Source: Paenibacillus cremeus (GTDB lineage Bacteria > Bacillota > Bacilli > Paenibacillales > NBRC-103111). From it: a DNA stretch of 64,000 nucleotides. A program made the translations under genes and the position numbers. Under the pieces are notes generated by a model. It did not search any database. It saw only the letters and a list, made by a program, of their open reading frames with translations, and was not told the origin of the DNA. The stretch is taken from NCBI RefSeq assembly GCF_007786445.1, contig NZ_VNJI01000005.1, positions 1 to 64,000 on the forward strand, read 5' to 3'. Shown here piece by piece: positions 1 through 6,465 of the stretch; position 1 is the first letter of the stretch; each line of letters begins with the position of its first letter.

Positions 1-170
1 TCCCATATCCTGTGCCTGATGATATTCGTGTTCCTCGGGTCGGAAGTTTGCCTCCAGCTTCCTTCAGATTCCACCTTGCAATGGACACCCTTGCTCTTGG
101 CTAGTGGTTGGCAACTACAAGCCTCCACAGCGGACTTTCACCGCCTAGTTAATCGCCATGCGTGGCGCAC
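1..170 (-). mobile_element. Group II intron, 5' end (domain I), cut by window edge
   Basis: Read on the minus strand, the segment begins at position 170 with GTGCG, the conserved start of group II introns. It continues with blocks typical of bacterial group II domain I (GGTGAAAGTCC, GGGTGTCC, GAATCTGAAGGAAGCT, GAGGAACACGAA). The rest of domain I and any reverse-transcriptase gene would lie beyond position 1. The intron begins two bases after the T-run of a Rho-independent terminator (173-202, minus strand), the hallmark insertion site of bacterial class C introns. That class is inferred from the site; no maturase is visible to confirm it. Confidence 0.82.
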
Positions 171-172
171 AT

Positions 173-202
173 AAAAAAGACCTGTTCATCGCTGAACAGG
201 TC
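173..202 (-). terminator. Rho-independent terminator of the acidic-protein gene
   Basis: A perfect 10-bp stem (GACCTGTTCA paired with TGAACAGGTC, loop GCGA) is followed on the minus strand by six T. It lies 40 bases after the stop of the acidic small protein and serves as the apparent target of the adjoining group II intron. Confidence 0.9.
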
Positions 203-242
203 GATCATTTTTAAGTTTGGAGAAGGGATTTGGAGCTAAGTG

Positions 243-467
243 TTATTCCGCTGGTTCTGAGGCTTCCGACTCGCTGGCCGGTTCTTCGTCCGGAGCTTCT
301 TCATCTTCTTCCTCTTCTTCGGCTTCGTCTACAGGTTCATCCTCTGCATCGGCTTCGGGTTCATCCGTGGCTTCTTCAACGATCTCTTCTACTTCCTCTT
401 CAGGCGATTCGCTTGCGACAATTTCTTCTTCGACCAACAATTCGTCTTTTTCAAATTCTTCTCCCAT
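243..467 (-). CDS. Small, extremely acidic protein of unknown function
   Basis: This 74-residue protein is made largely of Glu, Asp, Ala, Ser and Pro. It has no hydrophobic segment and no recognisable motif. It is preceded by a good ribosome site (GGAGGG, six bases before ATG) and followed by its own terminator, so it is likely expressed despite its low complexity. Its composition suggests an intrinsically disordered, highly charged polypeptide. No function can be assigned. The Glu/Asp coding strand also gives an open Ser-rich frame on the opposite strand, which I take as a composition shadow. Confidence 0.75.
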   Translation of the reverse strand: MGEEFEKDELLVEEEIVASESPEEEVEEIVEEATDEPEADAEDEPVDEAEEEEEDEEAPDEEPASESEASEPAE

Positions 468-484
468 AGCAATCCCTCCAATTT

Positions 485-542
485 ACACTTAGTTATTCTA
501 AGTGTGATACTAATTTATGATCGCTGGAGCGCAATTAGTATC
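485..542. promoter_or_regulatory. Two inverted repeats in the leader of the acidic-protein gene
   Basis: Two perfect inverted repeats lie side by side. ACACTTAG (485-492) pairs with CTAAGTGT (498-505). GATACTAATT (506-515) pairs with AATTAGTATC (533-542). The first ends 17 bases before the start codon of the minus-strand acidic protein. They could be protein-binding sites or leader hairpins. No regulator is assigned. Confidence 0.5.
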
Positions 543-661
543 GCTGTGGGACGAGCATGCTCACTATTTTTTATGGAGGAATGAGCGCGCCAAAAAGCAC
601 GTCGACTACCGACATCGGAATCATCCGCTGTAACGGCTGCGACAGCGAATCGCCTGTGAAC

Positions 662-1774
662 CTACGAATCTATCAATGCCGCGCAGATCGCATTATGGAA
701 GAGCGCCCGTAAGCGAACGACCGATTTTTCCCTGCCTAGATGCACCCGATTCGTCAGCAGCACGACCGTCAGCCGGTGGAGCGGATCGATATAAAGACTG
801 GTTCCGGTGAACCCGGTATGCCCGTAGCTGGTTTGGGACAAGAGATCGCCGGAGGCATCGAACTTGTCGCCCTTCAGCACCCAGCCGAGCCCCCGCTTGC
901 CGCTGGCGAATCCCGGAGTTTGCAACGAGGTCGCAAGCTGAACGGATGCTGCGGACAGCAGTCTGCGCCCTTTGAGCTTGCCGCCGCCCAGCCATAAGGC
1001 CGCATAACGCGACAAATCGCGAGCAGTCGAGAACAGGCCGGCGTGGCCGCAGACGCCTCCCATCGCATGAGCGTTCTCATCGTGGACGATGCCCCAGCGG
1101 GGGCCGCTCTCGCTTGGATACCGCTCCGTGGCTGCGATTCGCGGCTTCAGCGCAGTCGGCGGGCAGAACCTGCTGTCGATCATCCCTAGCGGCTCAAACA
1201 CCCTGCTCCTGGCTGCCTCCTCCAGCGGTTCATCAAACAGGAGCGCCGCCAGATGCCCTAGCACGATATAGCCCAAGTCACTGTAGACCACCTGGGTTTC
1301 TGGCTCGTAGTCCAGCGGTTTGCGGAGGATGGCATCCAGCATCTGCTCCTTGCTCCACCCTCGCGAATGCAGCTGAGGGATTGAAATTAATCCTGACGTA
1401 TGGCTGAGTAAGTGGCGAATGGAAACGGATGCTTTGCCTTGCTCGGCGAATTCCGGAAGAAAGTGGTGGACGTGATCGTCCAGGCGCAAGCGCCCTTCTT
1501 CAAGCAGCATCAAAATGAGCGGCAGCGTGACGACGACCTTAGTCAGCGATGCGCAGTCGTAGATCGTGTCCGGCGCCGCTGGATGGGGATCCTTCTCACC
1601 GAGAACCGCTTCACCCACGGCATGCTCGAACCATGCGCCATTGCGTCCCACGGATACGACAGCCCCAGGGATTTCGCCGGTCTTCACTTCCCGTGCCACG
1701 ACCTCCAGCGCCAAGCGAAGCCGGTCGGCATCCATCCCCATTTGCGAAGCGGCTTCCTCCATCTCCGTTGACAT
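662..1774 (-). CDS. Serine hydrolase of the beta-lactamase/penicillin-binding fold
   Basis: A 370-residue protein of the PF00144 type. The nucleophile motif SxxK is S76-L-T-K79, the YxN-type motif is Y164-S-D166, and the third motif is H319-T-G, where HTG replaces KTG as is common in esterase-like members. No signal peptide or membrane segment is seen, so it is probably cytoplasmic. Substrate is unknown; family members include D-aminopeptidases, esterases and class C beta-lactamases. It lies 6 bases downstream of the M23 peptidase on the same strand, so the two are probably co-transcribed, hinting at cell-wall or peptide metabolism. Confidence 0.85.
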   Translation of the reverse strand: MSTEMEEAASQMGMDADRLRLALEVVAREVKTGEIPGAVVSVGRNGAWFEHAVGEAVLGEKDPHPAAPDTIYDCASLTKVVVTLPLILMLLEEGRLRLDDHVHHFLPEFAEQGKASVSIRHLLSHTSGLISIPQLHSRGWSKEQMLDAILRKPLDYEPETQVVYSDLGYIVLGHLAALLFDEPLEEAARSRVFEPLGMIDSRFCPPTALKPRIAATERYPSESGPRWGIVHDENAHAMGGVCGHAGLFSTARDLSRYAALWLGGGKLKGRRLLSAASVQLATSLQTPGFASGKRGLGWVLKGDKFDASGDLLSQTSYGHTGFTGTSLYIDPLHRLTVVLLTNRVHLGREKSVVRLRALFHNAICAALIDS

Positions 1775-1780
1775 CGCTAA

Positions 1781-3169
1781 TTAGCCCCCTTGCCGGTTCA
1801 ACCATTGAAACGGCGTCGTATCGAAGAACAGATTCGGGTTCGCCGGTATATTGTTGGCCCAGAACGTAAAGTGCAGATGCGGGCCTGTGGAAAATCCGGT
1901 TGTACCCACTAAACCGATGATATCGCCCTTTTTCACCCGATCTCCCGTCTTCACACGAAGCTCCGACAGATGCGCATATTGGGAGAACAAGCCCATGCCA
2001 TGATCGATATAAATCGAGTTGCCCGTCAAGTACAGACTATCCGCAAGCGCCACCACCCCGTCATTCGTCGCCTTAATCGGCGTCCCTTCCTTGGCCGCCA
2101 AATCGAGCGCCAAATGCGAGCTGTCGAACTTGCCGTTCACATACCGGGTATACCCGTACGGTGTTGTTAGAATGCCTTGGATCGGGGCGATAAACGCGGA
2201 TTGGAATAGAAACTCCGGCTCCGGCTTGCTGCGCGCGGCATCGATCCGGACCTGATCGGCTTGAATGCGCTTCGTATCCTGCTTCATGGCTTCCATCTGC
2301 TGCGTCACCTGGAGATATTGGGTTTCGAACTTCTTGCTCTGAATCTTCAGTGTCTGATCGCCGATCGGATAGTTTCCGGGCTTCACCCCAAGCGAGATCG
2401 GAAGGTAGGCAAAATACCCTGCGCCAAACGGCTTCAGCGGATACGACTGTCCCTGCCAAGTCACCTCGCCCGGCTGGTCATGACGCACCAGAACCACATC
2501 CCCAGGGCTAGCCGTCGCCGGAAATAAAGTCCAATGGGCCGCCATCACCGCTTTGGCCGCATCCGCCGACGCGTAGAAGCCCGCTTCCTTCTTCACCTGC
2601 GCTTGCCGTTGCTTCGCTTCCTGCAGCGCTTGCATGACACTTGCAGTCACTTCCGCCTGCCAAGTGCGTCCGCCATCCACCGTTACCACTAAGGGACTGC
2701 CCAGCTCCGCGCCGCCCTCCAAGCTCGCCCACCCGATCCGATCCGTGAGAAATTGCCACTGCTTCACTGGGTATTCCTTGACTCCGACTTGGACCCGATA
2801 GCTTTCCTTATCCTCGCGCGTCGTTCCGCCCCACGTTTCAATGTCCGAACCTCGCTCCTCCGTAGTGGTTCCACTGGACGATGCCGCCTCCTGCCAATGT
2901 GCACCGCCGTCAGTCGTCACCAGCATGCCGTCCGCATACCGAATCCTGCCGTGATCGAAATCGGTCATCCGAAAATCTAGTAGCTCCCGAGGGGCCGGGG
3001 CCGCAACCGTTACCGCCTGTGCCTGCACTGGTGGCCGCACCACTGACGCTGCTTGCTCCTGCCGCTGTTCATAGAGGATGATACCAAGGCATACCGCGGC
3101 CAGCACCGACCCGCCGAGGATATAGCTTAACCGTTTGGCCCATCTGCGCGGCATCTGTTGCGAGTCCAT
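1781..3169 (-). CDS. Membrane-anchored M23 (LytM-type) metallopeptidase
   Basis: This 462-residue protein has an N-terminal signal anchor (about residues 15-33). Next comes a region with two Asp-box-like DGGxxW segments (near 87-92 and 165-170) and a charged helical stretch (about 280-315). The C-terminal LytM domain has the zinc and catalytic motifs HxxxD (H352, D356) and HxH (H431, H433). M23 enzymes cut peptide cross-bridges of peptidoglycan or act as cell-wall sensors or activators. It is the first gene of a likely two-gene unit with the serine hydrolase. The central region is unlike common M23 architectures and its role is unknown. Confidence 0.88.
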   Translation of the reverse strand: MDSQQMPRRWAKRLSYILGGSVLAAVCLGIILYEQRQEQAASVVRPPVQAQAVTVAAPAPRELLDFRMTDFDHGRIRYADGMLVTTDGGAHWQEAASSSGTTTEERGSDIETWGGTTREDKESYRVQVGVKEYPVKQWQFLTDRIGWASLEGGAELGSPLVVTVDGGRTWQAEVTASVMQALQEAKQRQAQVKKEAGFYASADAAKAVMAAHWTLFPATASPGDVVLVRHDQPGEVTWQGQSYPLKPFGAGYFAYLPISLGVKPGNYPIGDQTLKIQSKKFETQYLQVTQQMEAMKQDTKRIQADQVRIDAARSKPEPEFLFQSAFIAPIQGILTTPYGYTRYVNGKFDSSHLALDLAAKEGTPIKATNDGVVALADSLYLTGNSIYIDHGMGLFSQYAHLSELRVKTGDRVKKGDIIGLVGTTGFSTGPHLHFTFWANNIPANPNLFFDTTPFQWLNRQGG

Positions 3170-3217
3170 CTTCCAGCCCTCCAGTAAGGGTGATTGTTTT
3201 TCTAACGTACGATTGCT

Positions 3218-3505
3218 TTACGCCTCAGCCACATGCTCCTGGCAGAACGCATTCACCATGGCCAGCTCCTCGTCCTCCAGCTCAAAGTCCAAGTAGCGAT
3301 CCGCCTGTTTATCGAAAATCTCATATTTTACAATCCCTTGACGGCTTTCCTCCACGCCATACACTACCCGGATATACAGCCCAGTCTCCGAAAATAATTC
3401 ATCGTCCTCCGGCACTTCAATATCCAGCAGCAGCTCGTAACGCTTCCCCGGGATGATCCCGAACGGGTCCTTCACCAGTTCAACGCTATACTCGGTAATA
3501 TTCAT
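3218..3505 (-). CDS. Small conserved-looking acidic protein, function unknown
   Basis: This 95-residue protein begins MNITEYSVELVKDPFGI and is rich in acidic residues, with predicted beta-strand content. It resembles a short Bacillales family of unknown function (possibly DUF6509, from memory and uncertain). It has no signal peptide and no membrane segment. The next gene downstream, the M23 peptidase, starts 48 bases on and is probably independent. Confidence 0.6.
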   Translation of the reverse strand: MNITEYSVELVKDPFGIIPGKRYELLLDIEVPEDDELFSETGLYIRVVYGVEESRQGIVKYEIFDKQADRYLDFELEDEELAMVNAFCQEHVAEA

Positions 3506-3630
3506 TATGTACTCATCCTTTCAGCCTCTCTGTGCTTTATTATACAAAAAAATGCGAGGTATCCAAACACCTGCGCACTTGATATTTTCGTATGGCCTAA
3601 CTCCGAGTGGGATAAAATAGAATCGGTTCA

Positions 3631-3748
3631 AGTTGGAACTGATATCGGAGAAGCCACGTTAGCAGTTCCAACAAAGTTGACAACTTGTATCGATGAAGCC
3701 TAAGATAGCAGTTCAGCAATTTTTAGAGCTACGATATCAGTTGCAACA
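3631..3748. repeat. Two tandem imperfect ~43-bp repeats plus an inverted partial copy
   Basis: Copy 1 (about 3631-3672) and copy 2 (about 3674-3716) share the layout GTTG-AACT-TATCG-GAAGCC-TAGCAGTTC. A third partial copy (GATATCAGTTGCAAC, about 3734-3748) is inverted. Copy 1 carries a perfect inverted repeat: GTTGGAACTG (3632-3641) with CAGTTCCAAC (3663-3672). The unit looks like a dispersed palindromic repeat. It sits immediately before the YdjO-like gene, and the last copy ends at its ribosome site. Confidence 0.55.
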
Positions 3749-3762
3749 GGGAGGTGTATCCA

Positions 3763-3978
3763 ATGAGTGTACAACAAGACGAAGCCATCAAGCCGGAGGT
3801 AAAGCCCACCGTCATTTGGAAGTGTAAGGACGCGGAATGCAAAGCATGGGTCCGCGAGGAGTATGCGACGAACGAGTACCCGGAGTGCCCGCTCTGCAAA
3901 GGTCCGACGATTCGCAGCTTCAAGCATTTGCCCGCTGTCCCCAAAGCGAAAAAACCGCCTCGAACCAAAAAAAAATGA
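3763..3978 (+). CDS. YdjO-like zinc-ribbon protein (cold-inducible family)
   Basis: A 71-residue basic protein with two CxxC-like knuckles (C-KDAE-C and C-PL-C), a short zinc ribbon ending in a Lys-rich tail. It fits the cold-inducible YdjO family of Bacillales. The ATG at 3763 is chosen because GGAGGTG lies six bases upstream. The in-frame GTG at 3754 falls inside that ribosome site and is unlikely to be used. Function is unknown; a nucleic-acid-binding role is inference. Confidence 0.75.
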   Translation: MSVQQDEAIKPEVKPTVIWKCKDAECKAWVREEYATNEYPECPLCKGPTIRSFKHLPAVPKAKKPPRTKKK

Positions 3979-4110
3979 TGCCAAGCCGGACTGTCTTTGG
4001 CAGTCTGGCGCTTCAATGAATTTCCTCCGGCGAACGGAGAAACGTCTATCATATTTTCGCTTCCGAACGATATACTTAAATTACTCTCAAAATTCGGAGG
4101 TGTCTTGGTG

Positions 4111-4248
4111 ATGAAACTGCGTATCAGCAATCTCCATTTGAACCGAAAAAAAAGTGAACGGATTCTGCAGAGACTCTTCATAAGCGGCACGAATCCGAGG
4201 TGGGGACGTTCGCGCTGTATGCATCAAAAACCGAAAGCGATTACATAA
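4111..4248 (+). CDS. Small 45-residue protein, unrecognised
   Basis: A short basic ORF preceded by GGAGGTG and followed about 70 bases later by a strong plus-strand terminator (4321-4367). The spacing to ATG is somewhat long (about 8), and a GTG immediately precedes the ATG. Another frame stays open from about 4170 past the terminator, so this could also be the 5' end of a frameshifted longer gene. No similarity is recognised. Confidence 0.35.
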   Translation: MKLRISNLHLNRKKSERILQRLFISGTNPRWGRSRCMHQKPKAIT

Positions 4249-4320
4249 ATTCCATCCTACTCCTGAGCGATCGGCAGCCTCGATGGAATAAAGATGTACG
4301 CGCACTTCATATACATTTCA

Positions 4321-4367
4321 GCTGGCGTCCCGCCTCCATTGAAGCGGGTGAACGCCAGCCTTTTTTT
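4321..4367 (+). terminator. Plus-strand terminator facing the 3' end of tyrS
   Basis: GCTGGCGTCCCGC (4321-4333) pairs with GCGGG-TGA-ACGCCAGC (4344-4359) and is followed by seven T on the plus strand. On the minus strand no T-run follows, so it terminates plus-strand transcription running toward tyrS, which ends at 4373. Confidence 0.8.
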
Positions 4368-4372
4368 GACTT

Positions 4373-5635
4373 TTATTCGAGCTCAAGCTTCGCAAATTTC
4401 CGTTTGCCGAGCTGGATAATATCGCCCTGGCTCAGCGTAACCCGCGCGTTCGGATCGGTTATTTTCTGCTCGTTCAGCTTCACCGCTCCCTGAGCGATAC
4501 TGCGTCTCGCCTCTCCGTTGGAAGCCTGAAAGCCGATGGCCACGAGCAGCTTGATCAACGGAATCGTTCCGTCGTCCTGCAGTTCGCCGCGCCCCATCCT
4601 CACGGCTTGGATCGTATCCGGCAGCGCGCGTTTTTGGAACACATCGACAAAATACTGCTCCGCCGCAACTGCCGCCTCCTCCCCATGGTACATGCGGACG
4701 TAGACTCTGGCGAGATTCATTTTGGCATCGCGCGGATGCACTGTCCCTGCCGTCAGCCCCCGCTCCAGCTCCTGCAGCTCCTCCGTCGTAATCAGAGTGG
4801 TCAGCTCGTAGTATTTGAGCATCAGGTGGTCGGGGATCGACATCGTTTTGCCAAATATCTCATTCGGGGCTTCGTCAATGCCGATGTAGTTGCCCAGGCT
4901 CTTGCTCATCTTATTCGTGCCGTCGAGCCCTTCCAAGAGCGGCAGAAGCATGGCTACCTGCCCGTCTTCAGTGCCATACGAGCCTTGCAACGTGCGCCCC
5001 ATCAAAATGTTGAACGTTTGATCCGTGCCGCCCAGCTCAATGTCGCTGGCCAGCTCCACCGAATCGTATCCCTGCATGAGCGGGTAAAAAAATTCATGAA
5101 TATGAATCGGCTGGCCTCCCGCATACCGCTTGGCAAAATCGTCCCGCTCCAGCATGCGTGCCACCGTCAGCTTCCCCGCGAGCTGCAGCACATCGCTGAA
5201 GTTCATGCGGTTTAGCCAAGTGGAGTTAAAGAAAAATCGCGTCCGCTGAGGATCCAGCACCTTGTACAGCTGTCTCTGGTAGGTTTCGGCATTGCGCCGC
5301 ACATCCTCCTCGGTCAGCTGCTTTCGCGTCTCCGATTTACCTGTCGGGTCGCCGATGCGTCCGGTAAAATCGCCGATAATCAGCTGCACCTCATGGCCCA
5401 AGTCCTGGAATTGACGCAGCTTTTGCAGCACTACCGTATGCCCGATATGGATATCCGGCGCGGACGGATCCAGGCCCAGCTTCACTTTGAGCGGCGTTCC
5501 GGTGGCGACGGAATACGCCAGCTTGCCCCTCAATGCATCCGCCGGTACAATTTGCGCTGTGCCCCGGCAGACGATGCTCATTTGACGTTCCACCTCGCGC
5601 TGCTGCTGTTCATTTAGTTCTTCCCATCGCACCAT
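4373..5635 (-). CDS. tyrS: Tyrosyl-tRNA synthetase
   Basis: Charges tRNA-Tyr in the cytoplasm. The 420-residue class I synthetase has HIGH at 63-66 and KMSKS at 242-246, and ends in an S4 RNA-binding domain (about 355-418). The KMSKS form resembles the TyrZ type of Bacillus rather than the KFGKT form of classical TyrS. The start at 5635 is chosen because AAGGAGG lies eight bases upstream; further upstream codons in frame lack a ribosome site. Transcription is controlled by the tyrosine T-box at 5718-6035. Confidence 0.95.
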   Translation of the reverse strand: MVRWEELNEQQQREVERQMSIVCRGTAQIVPADALRGKLAYSVATGTPLKVKLGLDPSAPDIHIGHTVVLQKLRQFQDLGHEVQLIIGDFTGRIGDPTGKSETRKQLTEEDVRRNAETYQRQLYKVLDPQRTRFFFNSTWLNRMNFSDVLQLAGKLTVARMLERDDFAKRYAGGQPIHIHEFFYPLMQGYDSVELASDIELGGTDQTFNILMGRTLQGSYGTEDGQVAMLLPLLEGLDGTNKMSKSLGNYIGIDEAPNEIFGKTMSIPDHLMLKYYELTTLITTEELQELERGLTAGTVHPRDAKMNLARVYVRMYHGEEAAVAAEQYFVDVFQKRALPDTIQAVRMGRGELQDDGTIPLIKLLVAIGFQASNGEARRSIAQGAVKLNEQKITDPNARVTLSQGDIIQLGKRKFAKLELE

Positions 5636-5717
5636 CTTTTTTACCTCCTTGTTGCAACTTTTATGGGGGTGCAATTAGACCATAAAAGTTGTCAACTGTT
5701 GGAAAATGTATTGAAAT

Positions 5718-6035
5718 GCAAAAAAACAACCCACTCAGCCCCCGGAAAGGGACGAGAAGGTTGTCTCGCGGTACCACCCTAATTAAAGAAAGTCGCTGCA
5801 AGTCCATTTGGGTGGACTCGAGCCTTTCTTTCACTTCTTTGCATAACGGCTCCGATCGGATGCCGGGCTCAGATTGGGCTGAGCCTGCTCAGGACTGTAC
5901 TTCGGGCGAAATGCCTGCACCGGTTCGCACCACCCACCGGCTCTCTGTTTGTGCACATCGGCATTTCCCTTACTGCGGCTTCAAGATCAAGGAGCTTGAG
6001 CCATGTCCATCATCGCTTGGTCGATATAAATTTAA
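5718..6035 (-). promoter_or_regulatory. T-box riboswitch, tyrosine-specific, leader of tyrS
   Basis: The minus strand carries the T-box sequence GGGTGGTACCGCG (complement around 5769-5781) and a terminator stem ending in seven T at 5720-5726. An upstream stem I contains an AGAGAG-type loop. The proposed specifier codon is TAC (Tyr, complement of 5897-5899) in the context GAAG-TAC-AG. Uncharged tRNA-Tyr would stabilise the antiterminator and allow tyrS transcription. Confidence 0.93.
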
Positions 6036-6040
6036 AGATG

Positions 6041-6069
6041 ATTAAACCATAGTCTTAATTATCTGTCAA
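6041..6069 (-). promoter_or_regulatory. SigmaA-type promoter of the tyrS T-box transcript
   Basis: On the minus strand, TTGACA (complement of 6064-6069), a 17-base spacer and TTTAAT (complement of 6041-6046). It is placed correctly just upstream of the T-box stem I. Confidence 0.75.
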
Positions 6070-6095
6070 TTCCCAAAAAAAGCTCAGGCGCCGCG

Positions 6096-6356
6096 TCACC
6101 AAGCTGACTGTGCACGAAACATGGCGGCATAAGCGCCCTCGGCATGCAATAGGCTGTCGTGCGTGCCTTCTTCGGCAATCGCTCCGTCCTGCAGCACCAC
6201 GATGCGATCCGCGAACCGCGCCCAGCCCAGCGCCACCGCCAGCACGATCAACGGGCGCCGTTCCAGCTGAAACAAGATCCTCGCCGCCCCAATGAAACCT
6301 TTGAAATAGCTGACGATCGTCCATCCTCCTCCCAACACACATCTCATTTGCCTCAT
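6096..6356 (-). pseudogene. ABC exporter reduced to its two ends by an in-frame internal deletion
   Basis: An 86-residue reading frame has a good ribosome site (GGGGGAGG before ATG at 6356). Its first ~40 residues look like the start of an exporter-type permease (a Tyr-Phe-Lys-Gly-Phe segment, then Leu-Glu-Arg-Arg-Pro). The last ~45 match the end of an ABC ATPase: ADRIVVLQDG, then EEGTHDSLL. Walker A, the signature motif, Walker B and all but the first membrane segment are missing. The natural gene would be near 580 residues, so this is the scar of a deletion of roughly 1.5 kb. The N-terminal match is inferred; the C-terminal match is clear. Confidence 0.8.
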
Positions 6357-6465
6357 CCAACCTCCCCCAAACGAAAAACCCCCAGCGCTGCCATTGGCAT
6401 ACACCGGGGTGTAAACCAATCGCAACGGCTGAGGGCGGATGATTCGCCGAGCCTATACTTTTGCC

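Noticed and set aside
243-492. Ser-rich 91-residue ORF on the plus strand
   Set aside because: It is the reverse reading of the Glu/Asp-rich gene, has no ribosome site and lies opposite a gene with one.
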